64,000 nucleotides of DNA from Cellulophaga baltica (lineage in GTDB: Bacteria; Bacteroidota; Bacteroidia; Flavobacteriales; Flavobacteriaceae), in NCBI RefSeq assembly GCF_900102165.1, contig NZ_FNBD01000012.1, positions 56,226 to 120,225 of the forward strand, given 5' to 3'. Below the pieces are notes generated by a model. The model worked only from the letters and a program-made list of their open reading frames with translations, did no database searches and was not told where the DNA came from. A program made the translations under genes and the position numbers. Below, piece by piece: positions 18,615-27,151 of this stretch. The stretch's first letter is position 1; every line of letters begins with the position of its first letter.

Positions 18615-19415
18615 TTACACTATTTTAAAACTCCCTAGAATAGGATCAAACTGTATGGTATTTGCTGGGAATAATTTTTCAAAATACTTTCCTTGAATTA
18701 AAGCCTCTGGCGTGTCAAAATAACTTTCTTCCTTACGGAGTAAAAGCATTTTATCGCTTAGTTGTAGCGCAACCTCAATTTCATGGGTAGTAAACAGAAT
18801 GGTCTTTTGCGTATGGTGTGCTATGGTTTTGAGTAATTTTAAAATTTGAACTTTATGGTACAAATCTAAATGTGATGTGGGTTCATCTAACAAGATAATA
18901 GGAGTGTCTTGTGCTAATGCACGTGCAATCATTACCCGTTGTAATTGGCCATCACTTAGTTCATAGCATTTTTTGTGTTGTAATGCTTCAATTTCTACGA
19001 GTTGAATAGCTTCTTTAGTCTTTGCTTTGTCTACTTCTGTGAGCGTACCGAGCCAATTGGTATAAGGCTGCCTACCTAAAGCAATTAACTCAGCTATGGT
19101 AAGGTTTTTAGAAGCTATGGCTTCTGTTAGTACAAGACTTATTTTAGTCGCTAATTCTAATGGCGTGTAGTTTTGGAGTGCTTTATCTTCAATGGCTATA
19201 GCTCCTGAAATCGATTTTTGGACGGCGCCAAGCGTACGAAGTAAGGTAGATTTGCCTATGCCATTAACACCAACAATAGCAGCTAGTTCTCCTTTATTTA
19301 AAGCAAAGGAGATGTCCTGAGCAATAATTATATCCTGCTTTTTACGCTGGTAACCAATACTAAGATTGGCAATTTCTAGGGCGATATGTTTTTCGTTTTC
19401 TAGGATGATTTTTAT
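18615..19415 (-). CDS. ABC transporter ATPase of a B12/iron-siderophore importer, non-canonical start
   Basis: 266 residues if read from the ATA at 19415. Walker A GVNGIGKST is at 49-57, signature LSDGQLQRV at 153-161, Walker B PIILLDEP at 172-179, and an H-loop lies in FTTHEIEVAL. It is the BtuD/FhuC/HmuV type. The only standard start in frame is the ATG at 18932, which would delete Walker A and cannot be the real one. Between the in-frame TAA at 19421-19419 and Walker A there is no ATG, GTG or TTG. Starting at ATA (19415-19413) gives a natural N-terminus (read as Met: MKIILENEKHIALEIANLSI). That ATA overlaps the TAA stop of the serine hydrolase as ATAA. Confidence 0.85.
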   Translation of the reverse strand: MKIILENEKHIALEIANLSIGYQRKKQDIIIAQDISFALNKGELAAIVGVNGIGKSTLLRTLGAVQKSISGAIAIEDKALQNYTPLELATKISLVLTEAIASKNLTIAELIALGRQPYTNWLGTLTEVDKAKTKEAIQLVEIEALQHKKCYELSDGQLQRVMIARALAQDTPIILLDEPTSHLDLYHKVQILKLLKTIAHHTQKTILFTTHEIEVALQLSDKMLLLRKEESYFDTPEALIQGKYFEKLFPANTIQFDPILGSFKIV

Positions 19416-20455
19416 TCTTTAGTCAGCGTTTGTCTAAATATCTCTCTGATTTTCATTTCAAAATAGAATGTTTTACGAATAGCATCATCATTCCAATCTA
19501 AATTTTCTAAAACAATAATACTAGTTTTATACTCAGGATAGTATAAATTCATATAAATATATCCAGGAGCGTATCCGGTATGTCCAATTTCTTTAAGCTG
19601 GTTTTCATCAGAAACTCTTATGCCATATGCATACCCTATTGGCCCAAAAAGAGAATGGTTTTGAGTGGCACTCGGAGTAATCAGTAATTGATAGCTTTCT
19701 TTTTGTAGTAATTTCTGTTGGTGCAAAGCGGTATTCCATTTTAATAAATCACTAGTACTTGCTATTAAATAGCCCGCCGGAATATATGCGGTGGTAAAAT
19801 CGGTTGTACTTGTGATGTAGCTATTGTTCTTATTTTTTATTTTTCCTTCAACAAGATTAGGCTGTTTAGTGGTTAAGCTTGTTAGATGGTTTGCAATACC
19901 GCATAATGTAAATAAATTGGAAGCCAACTGTACATAAGTACTATTGTAACGTTGTTCCAAAATCTCACCTAGAAGTTGATATCCGATATTAGAATAAGAA
20001 AAATCTGTTCCGGGAGCAAAAGCTAAATCTTTTTGTAGATCTATAATACCGTGTGTATGATTTAAAAGTTGATGAATTGTAATGGTATTCTTCCATTCCG
20101 TTTTTAGATTAGGAAGGTATTTTGAAATTGGGTCGTTTAATTTTAATCTTTCTTCCTCTACGGCTCGTAGAATGAGCACTGCAGTAATTTGCTTGCTAAG
20201 GGAGCCAATAATGAATTTATCTGTTTGCGTAAACTCCGTTATATCTTTAGAAAAGCCTATAGACTTCTTATAAAAGATAGCATCATTAACGGCTAGGATT
20301 ATTTGTCCGTTAAAAGGCCTGGGGTGATTTGTTTGCAAAAGGGAGTCTACAACATCACTTATGCCTTGAAAGTTAGTAGATTGACTAAAGCTCACGCTAT
20401 AGCTAGCGGTAAAACTAAATACGATAATGATTTTATGGAGTAGCTTTAGTTTCAT
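19412..20455 (-). CDS. Exported serine hydrolase, class C beta-lactamase/PBP4* fold
   Basis: 347 residues with a signal peptide ending near residue 25 (VSFSQ). SxxK is Ser85-Leu-Ser-Lys88, YxN is Tyr154-Ser-Asn156, and the KTG equivalent is His292-Thr-Gly294. All three active-site boxes are intact. Family members act as D-amino-acid peptidases, esterases or amidases in the periplasm. The gene sits between the permease gene (9 bp gap) and the ATPase gene (4-nt stop/start overlap) of a B12-type importer, so it is co-transcribed and probably translationally coupled with them. A link to corrinoid uptake is inference from position only. Confidence 0.9.
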   Translation of the reverse strand: MKLKLLHKIIIVFSFTASYSVSFSQSTNFQGISDVVDSLLQTNHPRPFNGQIILAVNDAIFYKKSIGFSKDITEFTQTDKFIIGSLSKQITAVLILRAVEEERLKLNDPISKYLPNLKTEWKNTITIHQLLNHTHGIIDLQKDLAFAPGTDFSYSNIGYQLLGEILEQRYNSTYVQLASNLFTLCGIANHLTSLTTKQPNLVEGKIKNKNNSYITSTTDFTTAYIPAGYLIASTSDLLKWNTALHQQKLLQKESYQLLITPSATQNHSLFGPIGYAYGIRVSDENQLKEIGHTGYAPGYIYMNLYYPEYKTSIIVLENLDWNDDAIRKTFYFEMKIREIFRQTLTKE

Positions 20456-20464
20456 CTTTCGGAA

Positions 20465-21496
20465 TTAAAAAATCATTTTTCGTTTTCGAACCAATAGCCA
20501 TACAACCACAGGAGCACCTACTAAGCTGGTGATGGCATTGATGGGTAAAACGCTTGTCGATAAGGGCAGTTGTGCAATACTATCACATAGCAACATTAAA
20601 ATAGCGCCATATACAAGAACTGCTGGTACTAATATTTTATGATCTGTGGTATTAAATATTTGTCGCGTTAAATGGGGAACTGCTAAACCAATAAAAGCAA
20701 TGGGGCCAGCAAAAGCTGTAATACCACCAGCCAATAATCCTGTAGCAATAATAATAATGAATCTAGATTTTTTTAAACTTACTCCGAGACTCCGAGCGTA
20801 ATTTTCACCTAATAAAAAGGCATTCAAAGATTTTATAGAAAAGATACTTAAGAGCACTCCTATACTGGTTATCCCAGCTAGTAATCCTAATTGCGGCCAT
20901 GATAAATCTCCTAAACTTCCAAAACTCCAATAGATGTATTGCTGTAATTGTTCTGAAGTTGTGAAATAGGAGAGTACGCTAACTAAGGCGCCGGTTATAC
21001 TCCCAAACATAAGCCCTATGATAAGTAGAGACATGGTATCTTTTACTTTCATGGCAACAGACAGAACAGCGAGTAATACAAGAAAGCTACCTAAACTAGA
21101 AGCAATGGCTAATGAAGCATCATTAAAAAGCGATACACTGAACACTGAGGAAAATAATCCAGCACCCATAATTAATAAGGCAGCTCCTAAACTAGCACCA
21201 GAACTGATTCCTAAAACAAAAGGCCCAGCTAGTGGGTTTCTGAAAAGCGTTTGCATTAACAAACCACTTAAAGACAATCCGCCACCAACAAGTATTGCTG
21301 TAATTGCTTTAGGGACTCTATAGTTCCAAATAATGTAATGCCATGATTCCTTTACTTCAGCACCACTTAAAAGGGTGTTAAAGGTGCTTTTTAGGGGGAT
21401 GTGAACAGAACCTAAACTAATATTTATTAAAAAAAAGACACACAGCAGTAGTACTAAACATAAAAAATAAAAGGAGTACTTTTTGGTAGAATGCAC
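20465..21496 (-). CDS. btuC: FecCD/BtuC-type ABC transporter permease
   Basis: 343 residues with about ten membrane helices. Family motifs include the N-terminal LRLPRxxxA counterpart NYRVPKAITAILVGGGLSLSG, then GxxxQxxxRNPLAGPFVLGISSGASLGAAL, and GPIAFIGLAVPHLTRQI, the cytoplasmic loop that contacts the ATPase. It imports cobalamin or iron chelates. The start follows the binding-protein stop directly (stop 21497-21499, ATG at 21496). The cobalamin assignment rests on the neighbouring riboswitch and BtuB-like receptor. Confidence 0.92.
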   Translation of the reverse strand: MHSTKKYSFYFLCLVLLLCVFFLINISLGSVHIPLKSTFNTLLSGAEVKESWHYIIWNYRVPKAITAILVGGGLSLSGLLMQTLFRNPLAGPFVLGISSGASLGAALLIMGAGLFSSVFSVSLFNDASLAIASSLGSFLVLLAVLSVAMKVKDTMSLLIIGLMFGSITGALVSVLSYFTTSEQLQQYIYWSFGSLGDLSWPQLGLLAGITSIGVLLSIFSIKSLNAFLLGENYARSLGVSLKKSRFIIIIATGLLAGGITAFAGPIAFIGLAVPHLTRQIFNTTDHKILVPAVLVYGAILMLLCDSIAQLPLSTSVLPINAITSLVGAPVVVWLLVRKRKMIF

Positions 21497-22642
21497 TTAA
21501 TCTATAGGTTTGAAAAAAGTTGGTGAATACTCAGGTATTAGCTCAGGGTGAAATATATGAATTAAATCTTTAAGCACTAAATCGGGTCTATTAGGAGCCA
21601 ATTCGTAATACAAAAGTCCGCCAGTCTCCCCAATTGTACTCGCAAAAGAGTACACTTCTTTCTTCTTAAAAGCATCAAACTGTTGATAATGCAGACTGTT
21701 TTCTGTCATATCCTTATAGGTTGTAAACTGAGAGGGAGAAATCCAGAAATCCGCTTTTTTTCCTTTTTCTAAAACACTTTCCCAACTCAACGATAAACTA
21801 CCTGCATCATCTGTATCTTTAAAAATATAAGAGGCATTGGCATCTTCAATAAATTTTGAAGCCCAACTTTTTCCTCCGGGTAAATACCAAACATCATTAT
21901 AAATAGCACCACTTAATACGGTAGGTTTATTTGTAGCTTTTGTCGCCAATTCTTTTGCGGCTAAATAATTGTTTGTAATGTCTTGAAAAATAGCATCTGC
22001 TTCCTTTTCGAGTCCGTAAAAAGGTGCAAAAAATTTAATCCATTCTGCTTTTCCTAAGGGTGTTTCTTCTGTCCAATCACCATTGTACACTACAGGAATA
22101 TTTGCACGCTGAATGGTTTCGTACATTTTATTTTCATTATGAATGCTAAAGCCTACCACCAAATTTGGCTGTAATGCTAAAAGTAATTCGGTATTTATGG
22201 TTTCATTCTGCCCTAATTCTTTGACTTTCCCTTCAGAAATTAATTTTCTTGTTTTTTGTGATGAGATATATTTGGTGTCAGGGAAACCAACCAAAGTGTG
22301 CTCTACACCCAAGGCTTCTAAAACTGGAATGTGCGTGGTAGAGGTAACTACCACATTGGTAATAGGAACAGTGACAATAGCATCGTACTCATCACGATTT
22401 AAAGTCATAGAAGCTGCCTTTTCTTTTGGGATTAGTGCGTAGGTGAAAACAGCTTCTGCATTTGGCCAAGGCGATGTAATTTTAATAATGGTAACACCGC
22501 TGGGTTGTTTTTCTACAGAAAACCCTTTGGCATATAATATGTCAGTACTTGGAATAATTTTTTCTACAAAATCAGGTGTTTTCTTGGTTTCCTCCTTGCA
22601 GGAGAGGAATACTATCGTGATAAGCAGAAAAAAGTATTTCAT
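21497..22642 (-). CDS. btuF: Lipoprotein substrate-binding protein, BtuF-like
   Basis: 381 residues. Signal peptide with lipobox FLSC places the lipidated Cys at 15. The TroA/BtuF-like fold is shown by VPITNVVVTSTTHIPVLEALG, LGQNETINTELLLALQPNLVVGF, IPVVYNGDWTEETPLGKAEWIKF and WYLPGGKSWASKFIEDANA. It delivers ligand to the BtuC-like permease encoded directly downstream. At 381 residues it is longer than E. coli BtuF (about 266), as is common for lipoprotein forms in Bacteroidota. First gene of the minus-strand operon. No riboswitch is seen on its own leader. Confidence 0.88.
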   Translation of the reverse strand: MKYFFLLITIVFLSCKEETKKTPDFVEKIIPSTDILYAKGFSVEKQPSGVTIIKITSPWPNAEAVFTYALIPKEKAASMTLNRDEYDAIVTVPITNVVVTSTTHIPVLEALGVEHTLVGFPDTKYISSQKTRKLISEGKVKELGQNETINTELLLALQPNLVVGFSIHNENKMYETIQRANIPVVYNGDWTEETPLGKAEWIKFFAPFYGLEKEADAIFQDITNNYLAAKELATKATNKPTVLSGAIYNDVWYLPGGKSWASKFIEDANASYIFKDTDDAGSLSLSWESVLEKGKKADFWISPSQFTTYKDMTENSLHYQQFDAFKKKEVYSFASTIGETGGLLYYELAPNRPDLVLKDLIHIFHPELIPEYSPTFFKPID

Positions 22643-22728
22643 TTATTTTAGGGATATATTTTTTTTGCAAGGTAGCAAAAGTCATATTTTTTATGGTTTT
22701 AAGGGCTTAAATTTATGAAAATTTAAAC

Positions 22729-22848
22729 ATGAGAGGTAATTCTAATTTAACATTATATATTGTTGCAGGTATAATTATACTTCATTTTGTGGTTGGTTTT
22801 ATTTGGTTGATGATCAAGATGAATAAAAAAAATAACGATGATAAGTGA
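22729..22848 (+). CDS. 39-residue putative single-pass membrane protein
   Basis: Begins MRGNSNLTLYIVAGIIIL and ends in a charged tail MNKKNNDDK. One strongly hydrophobic segment (about 8-29) with Trp near its end and a positive cytoplasmic tail looks like a real micro-membrane-protein, not random sequence. It lies alone in the region between the divergent btuF and btuB genes, just upstream of the riboswitch and on the same strand. The start ATG follows an A-rich leader. No family is recognised. Confidence 0.5.
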   Translation: MRGNSNLTLYIVAGIIILHFVVGFIWLMIKMNKKNNDDK

Positions 22849-22869
22849 TTTCTTTTCTACTTAAAGCAA

Positions 22870-22877
22870 TATCTTCG
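22870..22877 (+). promoter_or_regulatory. Possible -7 element of the riboswitch/btuB transcript
   Basis: TATCTTCG, one mismatch from TAnnTTTG, placed so that RNA would start near 22883, just before the riboswitch fold. No convincing -33 element is seen. Confidence 0.35.
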
Positions 22878-22887
22878 TGCCGAATTT

Positions 22888-23090
22888 TGGTTTAGATAAA
22901 CGCATAGGGTTTATTTGATTAAAAGGGAATCTAGTGTAATTCTAGAGCTGTTCCCGCAACTGTAAGTTATGCCGAATCGGCACTGATATTTATATCGGTT
23001 CGTAATAGGTGGCTATCATATCTTCAAAATACCACTGAGTAAAGACTTGGGAAGGTGATTGATAGTACACAAGTCAGGAGACCTGCCAAA
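22888..23090 (+). promoter_or_regulatory. Cobalamin (adenosylcobalamin) riboswitch
   Basis: Class landmarks appear in order: AAAAGGGAATCTAGTG near 22920, GCTGTTCCCGCAACTGTAA at about 22948-22966, GGTGGC/GCCACC-region equivalents with ATACCACTGAGTAAAGAC near 23029-23046, and the B12 box AAGTCAGGAGACCTGCC at 23071-23087. It is on the same strand as, and about 90 nt before, the BtuB-like receptor, which it should repress when cobalamin is plentiful. Confidence 0.93.
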
Positions 23091-23114
23091 TTCAAAACAA
23101 TAATGTTAAACTTT

Positions 23115-23173
23115 CGGGATAAAGGTTTACGTATGGGTACAGACATACTATTCTCCCGTTTATTCGATTTTTT
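23115..23173 (+). terminator. Hairpin downstream of the riboswitch (expression platform candidate)
   Basis: Outer arms CGGGA (23115-23119) and TCCCG (23154-23158) enclose an inner hairpin GTATG (23131-23135)/CATAC (23144-23148). A T-rich stretch with T6 at 23168-23173 ends 5 nt before the btuB start codon. This could act as a terminator or sequester the start region. Confidence 0.55.
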
Positions 23174-23178
23174 ACGAA

Positions 23179-25038
23179 ATGAACAAACAATTTTTAAGTT
23201 TATGTGCTATTGCTTTAGCATATACAAGTGTAGCTGCTCAAGATGAGCCAAATGAATCTATGAAACTTCAAAAATTAGATGAAGTTGTTATTAGTGACTC
23301 ACGATTTGAATTAAAACGTGAAAATTCTGGAAAAACTGTAATTAAAATAACGGCGGAAGAACTACTTCAAAACCAAGGTAAGACAGTAGTAGAAATTATT
23401 AATACTAAAAGTGGTATTGAAATTAATGGAAGTAGAGGTAGAGATGGTGCGGTTCTTGGAGTTTCTGCAAGAGGTGGACGCGGTAAGCAAGTTTTAATTG
23501 TGATAGATGGCGTTCGTGTTTCAAATCCTTCTTCACCATCTTCAGAGTATGATTTAAGATTATTAGCAACGGCAAATATTGAATCTATTGAAATTATTAA
23601 AGGAGCAGCAAGTACGCTTTACGGTACAAATGCAGCTACTGCAGTAATAAATATAACGACTAAGAAAGCATCAAATGAAGCGATCTCTGGAAATTTTCAA
23701 ACAAGTCTAGAAACGCAACAAACAAAAGACGATCAAAATTATAACTTGTCAAGGTTTTCAAACAGTGCGCAAGTTAGCGGAACTTTAAATAAGTTTGATT
23801 ATTCAGTAGGTTTTTCAAATAGATATTCAGACGGACTTTCTGCTTTTGTAAGCTCTGCTGATGAAAAAGATTTCTATTCAGATTATAGTACTGATGTAAA
23901 AATTGGATACAAATTTTCAGAAAGCTTTAAAGTTCAAGTGTATGGAAATCAGACTAAAATAAAAACAGCATATGACGAAAGCTTTGGAACTGTTGCAAAT
24001 CCTTTATATGAGAGTAAGCAAGAAAGAGTTGGTTTAGCCTCTGTGTTTTCTTATAATGAAAATGGTTCTATAAATATGAACGCCGCGTATTCAAATTATG
24101 ATGCAGAAGATATGGGGTCTTACCCAGGAGCTTTTAAAGGAGATAATTATACTGTTGATGTTTACAACAAATATAATTTTAATGATAAGTTTTATACCAT
24201 TTTAGGAGTAAACTATATTCAAGACGAATCAGAGTTTTCAGAACTTAAAAAAATAACCATTACGGATCCTTATGCTAACATCGTGTATGTTTCTCCTTTT
24301 GGATTAAATGTAAACGCAGGTGCTCGTTTTAATAATAATTCTGAATATGGTTCTCATGTGGTCTATAATATAAACCCATCGTACAGTTATAAATTAGATA
24401 ATGGCTATGTTAAAGTCTTATCGTCTTATGCAACATCGTACATTACACCATCACTTAGTCAATTATTTGGTTTTTTTGGAGCTAATCCAGAGCTAAATCC
24501 TGAAGAGAATTCTACTATTGAAGGAGGTTTAGAATATGCAAATGATAAATTAAGGCTTAGTGCGCTATACTTTAATAGAGATGAAAATGAAACAATTGTT
24601 TACGGAAGTGAAGGATATGAAAATATAGATGGCTTTATTAAAGCGCAAGGTGTTGAGGTCGAATTAGATTGGAGCTTATGTGAAAATTTAACTTGGAATG
24701 CTAATTATACCTTTACAGAACGTAAAGGAGATAACGCAATACGTATCCCTAAGCATAAAGTGAACACATCATTTAATTATCAACTTTCTGATGCCACTTT
24801 TGCGTCGTTAAGTTATGCGTATACAGGAGACCGTTTAGATACAGATTTTAGTACTTTTTCTGACGTTAGTTTGGATTCGTTTTCACTGGTGAATTTATAT
24901 GTAAGTCACCAACTCATCAATAATAAATTGAGAGTTTTTATAAATGCTCAAAACTTACTTAATGAAGAATTTGTTGAAACGGTAGGATATACTACGTTGG
25001 GTAGAAACTTTAGTTTAGGACTTAATTTGAATTTGTAG
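23179..25038 (+). CDS. btuB: TonB-dependent receptor, BtuB-like
   Basis: 619 residues with a signal peptide ending near 20 (SVAAQ). The plug domain follows: LDEVVISDSRF as the TonB-box region at about 33-43, then GKTVIKITAEELLQNQG, VLIVIDGVRV, IESIEIIKGAASTLYGTNA and VINITTKK. A 22-strand barrel follows and ends in aromatic-rich strands (GRNFSLGLNLNL). It imports cobalamin across the outer membrane. The cobalamin assignment is strong because a cobalamin riboswitch is directly upstream and a BtuFC-type transporter is divergent. Terminated by a hairpin at 25059-25090. Confidence 0.93.
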   Translation: MNKQFLSLCAIALAYTSVAAQDEPNESMKLQKLDEVVISDSRFELKRENSGKTVIKITAEELLQNQGKTVVEIINTKSGIEINGSRGRDGAVLGVSARGGRGKQVLIVIDGVRVSNPSSPSSEYDLRLLATANIESIEIIKGAASTLYGTNAATAVINITTKKASNEAISGNFQTSLETQQTKDDQNYNLSRFSNSAQVSGTLNKFDYSVGFSNRYSDGLSAFVSSADEKDFYSDYSTDVKIGYKFSESFKVQVYGNQTKIKTAYDESFGTVANPLYESKQERVGLASVFSYNENGSINMNAAYSNYDAEDMGSYPGAFKGDNYTVDVYNKYNFNDKFYTILGVNYIQDESEFSELKKITITDPYANIVYVSPFGLNVNAGARFNNNSEYGSHVVYNINPSYSYKLDNGYVKVLSSYATSYITPSLSQLFGFFGANPELNPEENSTIEGGLEYANDKLRLSALYFNRDENETIVYGSEGYENIDGFIKAQGVEVELDWSLCENLTWNANYTFTERKGDNAIRIPKHKVNTSFNYQLSDATFASLSYAYTGDRLDTDFSTFSDVSLDSFSLVNLYVSHQLINNKLRVFINAQNLLNEEFVETVGYTTLGRNFSLGLNLNL

Positions 25039-25058
25039 GGTTTTCAAATTTTTAATTG

Positions 25059-25090
25059 AAAAGGGTCAACAATACTGTTGACCCTTTTCT
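25059..25090 (+). terminator. Terminator of btuB
   Basis: Perfect 13-bp arms AAAAGGGTCAACA / TGTTGACCCTTTT with loop ATAC. Confidence 0.88.
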
Positions 25091-25167
25091 GTTTACAATT
25101 AAGATGAAAAAATTTCGTTATATTAAGGACCTTAGCGTATGCTAGAATCAACCTATATCAAGACCTT

Positions 25168-27069
25168 ATGCAAGCTATAAAGCATCCATTGATCCGTAAA
25201 GCTTTTATGTTAGTGCTTTTAGTAGGCCTATGCATTTCGTGTACTAAGGAAGTAAGGTTATTTACGGAGGTAGAATTTGAATTGATCACCTCTAATACCA
25301 ATCAAGGATATCTAAACGGACTACTGACCACCACTATAGAAGTTATTCCGGAAGAGGTTTTAGAAGAGATAAGCTATGGATTTACGTATAGTATTAATAA
25401 TGGCGAAGGATATTTTGTAGATGCGAACGGAGTTTTACTAGCTCCTAATTCTAAAATCACCTTGAATCCACTCGCCACAAGCCTATCTTATATAGGAACA
25501 AGTGTGGGCGACCATGAAGTGAAAATTATAGCATCCGATAATTTTGGGATGGAAAAAGAGGAAACCTTACTGTATACTATTGATGAGGTTTCTGTCATAT
25601 GGACTGCTGCAAGCACGGCTACACAGGTAGAACTTGGAAAAACAGTAGCTATTGTTGTCAATTTTGAAATAGACGATACAGAAAGCGGGATTAGCTTTGT
25701 ACGAAATTACCAGCTAGGGGCTGACCAAGGAGAATTAAAAGAGAACGATACGGAAACTAATGTTGTTTTAAACGAGGATGTTCAAATTACTCCAGGGACG
25801 TATACGCTAAATTTCACACCGAGTACTTTAGGGGTAGTACCCATAAATTTTGTTTTAACAGACAGTAACAATCAAGAACGTAATGTTATACTAAGCTTTG
25901 AGGTAGTTGAAGATATTATTGATACTATGGCTCCGGAGCTTACCATTTTAGGCGATAATCCTTTTGATGTATTTCTGGGAGATACCTATCAAGATGCGGG
26001 TGCAACGGCGCTAGATGATATTGATGGGGATATAAGTTCTGAGATAGTGGTTGATGACACTCAAGTTGATACTACAGTAGAAGGTATGTATGAAGTAGTG
26101 TATACGGTTTCTGATGATGATGGAAATACTGCCACGGCTTCTCGTATGGTAAATGTTGTTCGTGATGTTAATGGTAATATGCCTCCAACGGCGAATGACA
26201 TTACTAGAACTAGTACTAATACAGTAGCATCTATTTTTTCTGTTTTGGAGGCTACTAGTGATCCTGAATCAGATCCAATTACTATAGTACGTATAGGGAG
26301 TGTTGTTCCAACGGAAGCGGGTACGGCTTCTTTTACAGGGGCAACAATTAGTTTTAGTCCTGCTCCAGGTTATGTAGGCACTGCAGAATTTACCTATACC
26401 ATAAATGATGGTAGGATGTGGAATGAAGCAACAGGAACTGTAGTGCTAACAATAACCCAAGGAAATAGACCCCCAGTGGCAGTAGCAGAATTGTTAACAG
26501 ATTATGATCCTACAACCTTAACGAGAAGCTTTAGTGGTGTTGGCTCGTCTGATCCTGACGGTGATACGCTAACCTACCAGTGGAATTTTAGAGATTTTGC
26601 AAATCCAATTTCAGGAGCTTTCGGCGACAATACATCATGGCCTTTCACTTCTGCAGGTACCTATCAAGTAACTTTAACGGTATTTGACGGTAATGGACTT
26701 CAAGATTCAGATACCATAGAGGTGGTCGTAGATGAGGCTTCTAACATCATTTTTTCTGATGGGAAGATTGCACAATCTATTTATGTTCAGGAATTTGGAG
26801 GTATTCAAACACAAGGTACTGTTACAGTTGTTAATAACCCTTCCAGTTTTATAATTAGAGCTAGTGGATTGCAAGCTACTACATACTTCATAATTGATGG
26901 TGTAGAATATTCTGTTAGTTCTTCTACTCTGGGATTTGGCGATAATAGCCAAGAAACTTTTATAACACCTATTTTCCCATTAGGAACTTATACTTATGAA
27001 TTGAGAGTTTTCAATAGTGCATCAGGTGTGGGTGGAGACGCAAGTGGCGGCGTTGGAGAGAATAACTAA
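25168..27069 (+). CDS. Surface/periplasmic lipoprotein with DUF5011 and PKD domains
   Basis: 633 residues. Lipoprotein signal with Cys25 (CISC). Residues 40-250 form repeated Ig-like units resembling the TraQ/flavobacterial surface-protein type (SYGFTYSINNGEGYF, VGDHEVKIIASDNFG). DUF5011/HYR is at about 255-335 (FDVFLGDTYQDAGATALDD). A cadherin-like Ig unit is at about 340-430 and a PKD domain at about 435-525 (SSDPDGDTLTYQWNF, AGTYQVTLTVFDGNG). A C-terminal beta domain ends with Gly-rich SGVGGDASGGVG. Probably a cell-surface adhesion or binding protein. It is separated from btuB by a terminator, so a B12 role is not implied. Confidence 0.8.
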   Translation: MQAIKHPLIRKAFMLVLLVGLCISCTKEVRLFTEVEFELITSNTNQGYLNGLLTTTIEVIPEEVLEEISYGFTYSINNGEGYFVDANGVLLAPNSKITLNPLATSLSYIGTSVGDHEVKIIASDNFGMEKEETLLYTIDEVSVIWTAASTATQVELGKTVAIVVNFEIDDTESGISFVRNYQLGADQGELKENDTETNVVLNEDVQITPGTYTLNFTPSTLGVVPINFVLTDSNNQERNVILSFEVVEDIIDTMAPELTILGDNPFDVFLGDTYQDAGATALDDIDGDISSEIVVDDTQVDTTVEGMYEVVYTVSDDDGNTATASRMVNVVRDVNGNMPPTANDITRTSTNTVASIFSVLEATSDPESDPITIVRIGSVVPTEAGTASFTGATISFSPAPGYVGTAEFTYTINDGRMWNEATGTVVLTITQGNRPPVAVAELLTDYDPTTLTRSFSGVGSSDPDGDTLTYQWNFRDFANPISGAFGDNTSWPFTSAGTYQVTLTVFDGNGLQDSDTIEVVVDEASNIIFSDGKIAQSIYVQEFGGIQTQGTVTVVNNPSSFIIRASGLQATTYFIIDGVEYSVSSSTLGFGDNSQETFITPIFPLGTYTYELRVFNSASGVGGDASGGVGENN

Positions 27070-27097
27070 AAATTTTAGAGAATTAGACTTCAATAAA

Positions 27098-27127
27098 AAA
27101 CGGTTTGAATCGTGATTCAAACCGTTT
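27098..27127. terminator. Bidirectional terminator, PKD lipoprotein / S41 peptidase
   Basis: 14-bp perfect arms AAACGGTTTGAATC / GATTCAAACCGTTT with a 2-nt GT gap (so a slightly shorter real stem), between convergent genes. Confidence 0.85.
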
Positions 27128-27151
27128 ACATATTTCTATTTTCAATGAAAA

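Noticed and set aside
18615..18932. 105-residue protein from the only in-frame ATG of the ABC ATPase
   Set aside because: It would lack Walker A and the signature motif, while the frame upstream encodes both perfectly; it is the C-terminal part of the longer gene.
23055..23246. 63-codon plus-strand ORF overlapping the riboswitch and the btuB start
   Set aside because: It runs through the conserved riboswitch RNA and into btuB in a different frame; no protein-like composition.
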